From Algibacter mikhailovii (lineage in GTDB: Bacteria > Bacteroidota > Bacteroidia > Flavobacteriales > Flavobacteriaceae), in the NCBI RefSeq assembly GCF_014651495.1, contig NZ_BMWZ01000012.1:1-61311 (forward strand): 61,311 nucleotides of DNA. Direction: 5' to 3'. Each line of letters opens with the position of its first letter. The first letter of the stretch is position 1. The notes below the pieces were generated by a model, which had not been told where the DNA came from, did not search any database, and saw only the letters and a list, made by a program, of their open reading frames with translations. Below are positions 55,564 through 61,311 of this stretch, in pieces. The position numbers and the translations under genes were made by a program.

Positions 55564-57048
55564 ATGTATTATTTAGGATTAGACATTGGAAGTTCTTCTA
55601 TAAAAGCCGCGTTGGTGGATATAGAATCAGGGAAAAGCTTAGGTGTTGTACAAGAGCCCAAAGAAGAAATGGGCATGTTTGCTCAAAAGAATGGATGGGC
55701 AGAACAAAACCCAAACGATTGGTGGGCACATATTTGTGCGGCTATTGCGCGTTTAAAAAAGGAATACAATGTAAGCAGAACACAAATTAAAGGTATTGGT
55801 ATTGCTTATCAAATGCACGGCCTTGTCGTTTTAGACAAAGCAGGAGAACCTCTACGTAAAAGTATTATATGGTGCGATAGTAGAGCTGTAGATATTGGTC
55901 ATAAGGCTTTTGCTGAGTTAGGGGAAGACCTCTGTGCTTCAAGTTTATTAAACTCTCCAGCAAATTTTACGGCTTCAAAATTAAAGTGGGTTAAAGACAA
56001 TGAACCCGAGCTCTATAAACAAATTCATAAGTTTATGTTACCTGGTGATTTTATTGCTTATAAATTTACGAATACCATGAATACTACCATTTCAGGATTG
56101 TCTGAGGGTATATTCTGGGATTTTAAGAATGATACTGTCGCCAATTTTCTTTTAGAACATTATGGTTTAGATCAAGCATTGGTTCCCGAGATTGTGGATA
56201 CTTTTGGTGTGCAATCTTTAGTAGATGAAAAGGGTGAAGAAGACAGCGGTATTGCTGCAGGAACGCCTATTTTCTATAGAGCAGGGGATCAGCCTAATAA
56301 TGCCTTGTCTTTAAATGTCTTTAATCCCGGAGAAGTGGCAGCAACAGGTGGTACATCAGGGGTGATGTATGCCGTAACCGATAATCTTTCAGGGAAAGAA
56401 AGCACGCGTGTTAATAATTTTGCGCACGTAAATTACGAAAAATCAGAACCTAGAATTGGCAAACTACTGAATATCAATGGAGCAGGTATCCAATACCGTT
56501 GGTTGCTAAATAACCTAGATGTTAGTTCTTATGAAGACATGAATACCTTAGCTTCAGAAATACCAATAGGGTCTGATGGGGTTTGTATGTTGCCCTTTGG
56601 TAATGGGGCTGAACGCATGTTAAACAATAAAGAAATTGGCACAAGATTGGTCAACGTTAATTTAAACAATCACAACAAAGCCCATGTATGTAGAGCAGCC
56701 CTTGAAGGTATTGCCTTTTCTTTTGTGTACGGGATGGAGATTATGACTTCTGACGGTATTAAACCAAGTGTGATTCGTGCCGGGAATGATAACCTTTTCC
56801 GTTCCGAAATATTTGCGAATACAGTCGCTACATTAATAGAACAAGAGATAGAAATTTATAATACTACAGGTGCCATTGGTGCAGCTAGAGCAGCAAAATT
56901 ACATCAAGGTGATTTTGAAGGTTTTGGGAAAGTGATTATGGATAATGATCATGTGATGACCTTCATGCCTTTTAAAGATAAGCAGCCTTATCTGGACGCC
57001 TATAATAATTGGAAAAAAGAATTAGAACTCATATTAGAAACTAAGTAA
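55564..57048 (+). CDS. xylB: Xylulokinase (FGGY family)
   Basis: A 494-residue carbohydrate kinase that makes D-xylulose 5-phosphate. The N-terminal ATP-fold opens with YYLGLDIGSSSIKAALVD. The substrate segment has GIGIAYQMHGLVVLD and SIIWCDSRAVD, with the catalytic Asp expected in RAGDQPNNALSL. The C-terminal domain carries GTSGVMYAV and the FGGY-type VIRAGNDNLFRSEIFANTVA. The next gene is xylA, which supplies its substrate. Confidence 0.94.
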   Translation: MYYLGLDIGSSSIKAALVDIESGKSLGVVQEPKEEMGMFAQKNGWAEQNPNDWWAHICAAIARLKKEYNVSRTQIKGIGIAYQMHGLVVLDKAGEPLRKSIIWCDSRAVDIGHKAFAELGEDLCASSLLNSPANFTASKLKWVKDNEPELYKQIHKFMLPGDFIAYKFTNTMNTTISGLSEGIFWDFKNDTVANFLLEHYGLDQALVPEIVDTFGVQSLVDEKGEEDSGIAAGTPIFYRAGDQPNNALSLNVFNPGEVAATGGTSGVMYAVTDNLSGKESTRVNNFAHVNYEKSEPRIGKLLNINGAGIQYRWLLNNLDVSSYEDMNTLASEIPIGSDGVCMLPFGNGAERMLNNKEIGTRLVNVNLNNHNKAHVCRAALEGIAFSFVYGMEIMTSDGIKPSVIRAGNDNLFRSEIFANTVATLIEQEIEIYNTTGAIGAARAAKLHQGDFEGFGKVIMDNDHVMTFMPFKDKQPYLDAYNNWKKELELILETK

Positions 57049-57052
57049 TAAT

Positions 57053-57145
57053 GATTTGGGCGTTACCACAAGGGTCGGGCTTTATGCTCCAATCTTTTTG
57101 GTCGTACCCCACAAAAAGGATTTCCACGGCAATCCCTAACGCAAA
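57053..57145. repeat. Intergenic element between xylB and xylA
   Basis: The stretch GGGCGTTACCACAAGGGTCG and the later GGATTTCCACGGCAATCCCT recall a dispersed intergenic element common in Flavobacteriaceae genomes (from memory). CTTTTTG (57091-57097) and CAAAAAG (57112-57118) form a hairpin around GTCGTACCCCA. It is GC-richer than its surroundings. Confidence 0.5.
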
Positions 57146-57200
57146 CAACATTAAAAAGAAGTAAACAAATAAACGATAAAACGAATAAACACATTTTATT

Positions 57201-58517
57201 ATGGCAAATACAGAATATTTTAAAGGCATTGAAAAAATCAAATTTGAAGGCAAAGAATCAGATAACCCATTAGCCTTTAAATACTACAACCCAGACCAAG
57301 TTGTGGCGGGAAAAACCATGCGCGAACATTTTAAGTTTTCAATAGCGTATTGGCATACCTTCTGCGGACAAGGTTCTGATCCGTTTGGACCAGGTACTCA
57401 AAACTTTCCATGGGATCAAGCATCAGACCCTATTCAAGCAGCTAAAGATAAAGCCGATGCGGCTTTTGAATTCATTTCAAAAATGGGCTTTGATTATTAC
57501 TGTTTTCATGATTTCGATTTAATTCAAGAGGGTGCAACCTTCGCAGAATCAGAACAACGTTTAGCTACGATTACCGATTATATTAAAGCGAAACAAGCGG
57601 AGAATGGAACGAAATTATTATGGGGAACAGCCAACTGTTTTTCAAATCCGCGCTATATGAATGGTGCGTCTACCAATCCAGATTTTGATGTGGTGGCTAG
57701 AGCAGGCGGACAAATTAAATTGGCCTTAGATGCTACGATTAAACTAGGAGGCGAAAACTATGTATTCTGGGGTGGTCGTGAAGGTTATATGTCTTTATTA
57801 AATACTGACATGGGACGCGAATTAGACCATATGGGACAGTTTTTAGGTATGGCTAGAGACTATGCTAGAGCGCAAGGTTTTAAAGGTAATTTCTTTATTG
57901 AGCCTAAACCAATGGAACCATCAAAACACCAGTATGATTTTGATACGGCGACAGCCATTGGTTTCTTAAAAGAATACGGATTAGATAAAGATTTTAAAAT
58001 TAATATAGAGGTGAATCATGCAACATTAGCACAGCACACCTTTCAGCATGAAATTGAAACTGCTGCAAAAGCAGGCATGTTAGGAAGTTTAGATGCCAAT
58101 AGAGGTGATTATCAAAATGGATGGGATACCGATCAATTCCCTAATAATATTCAAGAAACAACTGAGGCGATGCTAGTGTTCTTAAAAGCCGGTGGTTTAC
58201 AAGGCGGTGGTGTTAATTTTGATGCTAAAATTAGAAGAAACTCCACGGATATGGATGACGTTTTCTACGCGCATATTGGCGGTGCTGATACCTTTGCACG
58301 TGCGTTGTTAATTGCAGATAAAATCATAACCTCTTCGCCTTATGAAAAATTAAGAACAGAACGCTACAGTTCTTTTGATTCAGGGAAAGGAAAAGATTTT
58401 GAAAACGGAAAATTAAGTTTAGAGGACTTATATAAATTAGCTCAAGAGAATGGCGAACTGCAACTGAAAAGTGGTAAGCAAGAGTTGTTTGAGAATATTA
58501 TTAATCAGTACATATAA
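57201..58517 (+). CDS. xylA: Xylose isomerase
   Basis: A 438-residue TIM-barrel enzyme that converts D-xylose to D-xylulose with two divalent metals. Signature 1 is [17 protein letters not shown], with FHDFDL holding the catalytic His nearby. [18 protein letters not shown] holds metal ligands and [19 protein letters not shown] is signature 2. The length fits class II xylose isomerases of Bacteroidota. Confidence 0.97.
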   Translation: MANTEYFKGIEKIKFEGKESDNPLAFKYYNPDQVVAGKTMREHFKFSIAYWHTFCGQGSDPFGPGTQNFPWDQASDPIQAAKDKADAAFEFISKMGFDYYCFHDFDLIQEGATFAESEQRLATITDYIKAKQAENGTKLLWGTANCFSNPRYMNGASTNPDFDVVARAGGQIKLALDATIKLGGENYVFWGGREGYMSLLNTDMGRELDHMGQFLGMARDYARAQGFKGNFFIEPKPMEPSKHQYDFDTATAIGFLKEYGLDKDFKINIEVNHATLAQHTFQHEIETAAKAGMLGSLDANRGDYQNGWDTDQFPNNIQETTEAMLVFLKAGGLQGGGVNFDAKIRRNSTDMDDVFYAHIGGADTFARALLIADKIITSSPYEKLRTERYSSFDSGKGKDFENGKLSLEDLYKLAQENGELQLKSGKQELFENIINQYI

Positions 58518-58533
58518 TTTAATGTTTTTATGG

Positions 58534-58559
58534 TTTCTCAAGTTTTAAAGCTTGAGAAA
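58534..58559 (+). promoter_or_regulatory. Hairpin between xylA and the xylose symporter gene
   Basis: TTTCTCAAG (58534-58542) and CTTGAGAAA (58551-58559) are exact reverse complements with an eight-base loop. There is no T-run, so partial termination, RNA processing or mRNA protection are all possible. Confidence 0.45.
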
Positions 58560-58599
58560 TCTTCATACATATATTAAGTCAACTAACACAAACCAAATT

Positions 58600-60018
58600 A
58601 TGGCAACATCAAAAAATTCAGGATATCTTATAAAATTAACATTAGTAGCTACCTTAGGAGGGTTGTTATTCGGGTATGATACCGGGGTAATCTCTGGTAC
58701 GGTAGGTTCTTTAGAAAGCTTTTTTGTAACCCCAAAAGGCTTATCAGAAGCAGCTGCAAGTGCATTTAAAGGGTTTTTGGTGGCCAGTGCTTTAATTGGT
58801 TGTATCATTGGCGGTATTTTTGGCGGTCTTGTCAGTAAAAAACTGGGTAGAAAAAAAGGGTTGATTTTGGCGGCTGTATTGTTTTTAGTATCAGCGCTTG
58901 GTTCGGCTATGCCCGAAATGTTTCTAGCACCAATTGGTGAGTTAGATCATACCTTTTCAACCGTATTTATATGCTACAGAATTATTGGTGGTATAGGAGT
59001 TGGTTTAGCATCGATGTTATCCCCGCTATATATTGCCGAAATAGCACCTGCTGATAGTAGGGGGAAATTGGTGTCTTTTAATCAATTGGCTATAGTTGGT
59101 GGTTTTATGGTTGTTTATTTTGTGAATTATTTTATTTCTAGAGGTGGTGGTTCTGATGCCTGGTTGAATGAAGTGGGCTGGAGATGGATGTTTGCTTCAG
59201 AAGTCATTCCCGCTGGATTATTTTTAGGTCTATTGTTTTTTGTACCGGATACACCTCGGTCTTTGATGTTAAAAAATAAACCAGAGGAGGCTTTAGATGT
59301 GCTAATAAAAGTGAACGGCGAGGAAGAAGGCAAGAAAATATTAGCTGAAATAGAAGGTACTGTGGTAGAAAAATCTGGACATTTATTGTCTTATGGATGG
59401 GGCATAATCCTTATTGGCGTAGCGCTTTCGGTTTTTCAGCAATTTGTAGGTATTAACGTCGTACTCTATTATGCGCCAGAAATCTTTAAATCTATTGATC
59501 CTAATACCGATGGGGCTTTATTACTTACGATAATTGTGGGTATTGTAAATTTCTTATTTACAATAATAGCTGTAAAAACGGTAGATAAACGCGGTAGAAA
59601 GCCACTAATGCTTATTGGTGCTTTAGGTATGGCTGTGGCTATGTTGGCCCTGGGTTTTGTGTTTTTCTCTGGAGCAACGGGCTATTTGGCTTTAGGTTGT
59701 ATGATGTTGTATGTGGCCAGTTTTGCTTTGAGTTGGGGACCAGTAGTTTGGGTGTTGCTTTCTGAAATATTTCCTAATAAAATTAGGGGAAAAGCGATGG
59801 CTGTTGCCGTAGCTGCACAATGGATTTCAAATTATTTAGTATCGCTGACCTTTCCTATGATGAATGATAATTCTTATTTAACCGAGCAGTTTAATCATGG
59901 TTTTGCCTATTGGGTATATGGCGCTATGTCATTATTAGCCATGTGGTTTGTATGGAAATTTGTGCCTGAAACCAAAGGAAAAACTTTAGAGGAAATGGAA
60001 AACCTTTGGAAGAAATAG
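58600..60018 (+). CDS. xylE: Sugar:proton symporter, XylE-like (MFS sugar porter)
   Basis: I start at the ATG at 58600 (472 residues) instead of a TTG at 58552. About 12 membrane helices are present. Sugar-porter motifs are plain: GGLLFGYDTGVISG in helix 1, GRKKG after helix 2, the QQFVGINVVLYYAPEIF segment that binds the sugar, DKRGRKPLM, and the closing VPETKGKTLEEME. It would import D-xylose with protons. It follows xylA in the operon. Confidence 0.92.
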   Translation: MATSKNSGYLIKLTLVATLGGLLFGYDTGVISGTVGSLESFFVTPKGLSEAAASAFKGFLVASALIGCIIGGIFGGLVSKKLGRKKGLILAAVLFLVSALGSAMPEMFLAPIGELDHTFSTVFICYRIIGGIGVGLASMLSPLYIAEIAPADSRGKLVSFNQLAIVGGFMVVYFVNYFISRGGGSDAWLNEVGWRWMFASEVIPAGLFLGLLFFVPDTPRSLMLKNKPEEALDVLIKVNGEEEGKKILAEIEGTVVEKSGHLLSYGWGIILIGVALSVFQQFVGINVVLYYAPEIFKSIDPNTDGALLLTIIVGIVNFLFTIIAVKTVDKRGRKPLMLIGALGMAVAMLALGFVFFSGATGYLALGCMMLYVASFALSWGPVVWVLLSEIFPNKIRGKAMAVAVAAQWISNYLVSLTFPMMNDNSYLTEQFNHGFAYWVYGAMSLLAMWFVWKFVPETKGKTLEEMENLWKK

Positions 60019-60072
60019 TAAAGAAACGCATCCTATCAAGATTATAAAATTAAAAGGAATAAAGACAAAAAA

Positions 60073-61311
60073 ATGAACAAAGACATTAATTTACAGGCAG
60101 CAGATAATATACGCGCATTAGCTGTAGCTATGGTAGAAAAGGCAAAATCAGGACATCCAGGAGGTCCTATGGGAGGTGCAGATTTCATGCACATTCTCTA
60201 TTCAGAATTTTTTAATTATGATCCATCAGATATGACTTGGGCCTTTAGAGATCGTTTCTTTATGGATGCGGGTCACCTATCTACTTTAATGTATGCGCAG
60301 TATTACCTTTTAGGAAACTATGGGAAGGAAGATGTTGCCAATTTCAGACAATGGGGTTCCATTACGCCAGGTCATCCTGAAGTAGATGTAGCAAGAGGAA
60401 TAGAAAACACCTCTGGACCATTAGGTCAAGGGCACACTATGGGTGTTGGAGCTGCTATTGCTGCAAAGTTCTTACAGGCACGTTTTGGCGATTGGATGAA
60501 TCACAAGGTCTATGGTTTTATATCCGATGGTGGTATTCAAGAAGAGATTTCTCAAGGTGCGGGTAGAATAGCTGGGCACTTAGGATTGAATAACTTTATC
60601 ATGTTTTTTGATTCAAACGATATTCAGTTGTCAACCTCTACAGACGAAGTAACCAGTGAGGATACTGCTATGAAATATGAAGCATGGGGTTGGAAGGTTG
60701 TAACTATAGATGGTCACAATCATGATGAAATAAGAAAAGCATTAACAGACGCGAATAACGAAACAGAAAAGCCAACATTAATTATTGGTAAAACCATAAT
60801 GGGTAAAGGCTGTGTCGCTGCCGACGGAAGTATGTTTGAAGGGTACTGTGAATTACACGGTCAACCTATTGGAGCCACAGGAGCAGATTACGAAAAGACT
60901 TTATTGAATTTAGGAGCAGATCTAGAAAATCCATTTGATATTTATGGTGATGTTCAGGCGTTTTATAAAGACTTAGTAACAAATAAAACAGCACAAGCAG
61001 CAGAGAAGAAAGCCCAGATTACAGCTTGGAGAGACGCGAATGCTGCATTAGCAGAAAAGCTGGATTTTTTCTTATCAGGACAACTTCCAGAATTGGATTT
61101 TGAATCTATTACGCATAAAGCAGGATTGGCATCTAGAGCGGCCTCTTCGAATGTATTGGCTTATTTAGCTGAAAATGTAGAGAACATGATTGTCTCTTCA
61201 GCCGATTTATCAAACTCTGATAAAACCGATGGTTTCTTAAAGAAATCTTCAGCCTTGCAAAAAGGAGACTTTAGCGGGTCGTTTTTACAAGCTGGTGTTG
61301 CCGAGTTAACC
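60073..61311 (+). CDS. tkt: Transketolase, 3' end cut by window edge
   Basis: The frame runs open for 413 codons from the ATG at 60073 to the edge; the full protein should be near 680 residues. The ThDP domain is clear: KSGHPGGPMGGADF, TSGPLGQGHTMGVGAA, and the cofactor segment ISDGGIQEEISQGAGR with FFDSNDIQ. Most transketolases have GDGELQEG there, so this belongs to a variant lineage that I associate with Bacteroidota. It would feed xylulose 5-phosphate from xylB into the pentose phosphate pathway. It starts 54 bases after the symporter stop. Confidence 0.93.
   Translation, partial: MNKDINLQAADNIRALAVAMVEKAKSGHPGGPMGGADFMHILYSEFFNYDPSDMTWAFRDRFFMDAGHLSTLMYAQYYLLGNYGKEDVANFRQWGSITPGHPEVDVARGIENTSGPLGQGHTMGVGAAIAAKFLQARFGDWMNHKVYGFISDGGIQEEISQGAGRIAGHLGLNNFIMFFDSNDIQLSTSTDEVTSEDTAMKYEAWGWKVVTIDGHNHDEIRKALTDANNETEKPTLIIGKTIMGKGCVAADGSMFEGYCELHGQPIGATGADYEKTLLNLGADLENPFDIYGDVQAFYKDLVTNKTAQAAEKKAQITAWRDANAALAEKLDFFLSGQLPELDFESITHKAGLASRAASSNVLAYLAENVENMIVSSADLSNSDKTDGFLKKSSALQKGDFSGSFLQAGVAELT

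Overview
The window is a 61-kb stretch of an AT-rich Bacteroidota chromosome, most likely a marine, alginate-degrading member of the Flavobacteriaceae. The evidence is SusC/SusD pairs, secreted proteins with type IX secretion (T9SS) C-terminal tails, promoters of the TTG-N19-TAnnTTTG class, and genes that I could place only in Flavobacteriia. I saw no rRNA, tRNA, transposase, phage gene or CRISPR array.

Region 1 (1-4987, + strand): the 3' part of an Oar-like TonB-dependent receptor, a small conserved protein, and hisS, closed by a strong terminator. Region 2 (about 5400-27115, + strand): an alginate utilisation locus. It encodes a T9SS-exported putative binding protein, a PL6 lyase, a KDG kinase, a PL7 lyase, a jelly-roll lyase-like T9SS protein, a PL17 oligoalginate lyase, a KdgF cupin, a SusC/SusD pair, two PKD/CBM-like lipoproteins, a second PL7 lyase, a FadR/UxuR-type GntR regulator, a hexuronate-type MFS permease and a DEH-reductase-like SDR. 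Together these would cut alginate outside the cell, import oligomers, finish them to unsaturated monouronate in the periplasm, linearise and import it, and reduce and phosphorylate it to KDPG. KDPG aldolase is not in the window. Three transcription units start with nearly identical promoters fused to a tandem GGT-n-ACC operator; the GntR protein encoded in the locus is the obvious candidate to bind it.

Region 3 (27374-50147, all - strand): an exopolysaccharide/O-antigen locus of the Wzx/Wzy type: UDP-glucuronate decarboxylase, Wzc tyrosine kinase, Wza, WecA-like initiating transferase, GT2 and GT4 glycosyltransferases, four left-handed beta-helix acyltransferases, a FkbM methyltransferase, a polytopic polymerase/GT-C candidate, a flippase, a NodB deacetylase and rmlBACD. 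It is scarred by recombination: a chimeric glycosyltransferase/acetyltransferase fossil, a second rmlD with an internal deletion, a nucleotide-sugar dehydrogenase with a nonsense codon, and two copies of an unknown 3' gene end.

Region 4 (50148-54559): sparse DNA with orphan small ORFs, a translationally coupled sugar-kinase-like/IMPase-like pair on the - strand, and a field of palindromic dispersed repeats including a 130-bp tandem duplication. Region 5 (54560-61311, + strand): a xylose operon (GntR/LacI-type regulator, xylB, xylA, xylE-type symporter) running into a transketolase cut by the window edge.

The most promising new biology is the regulatory design of the alginate locus (shared promoter-operator, an intrinsic terminator inside the susC leader), the unclassified lyase-like T9SS protein, and the decayed, modular EPS locus.
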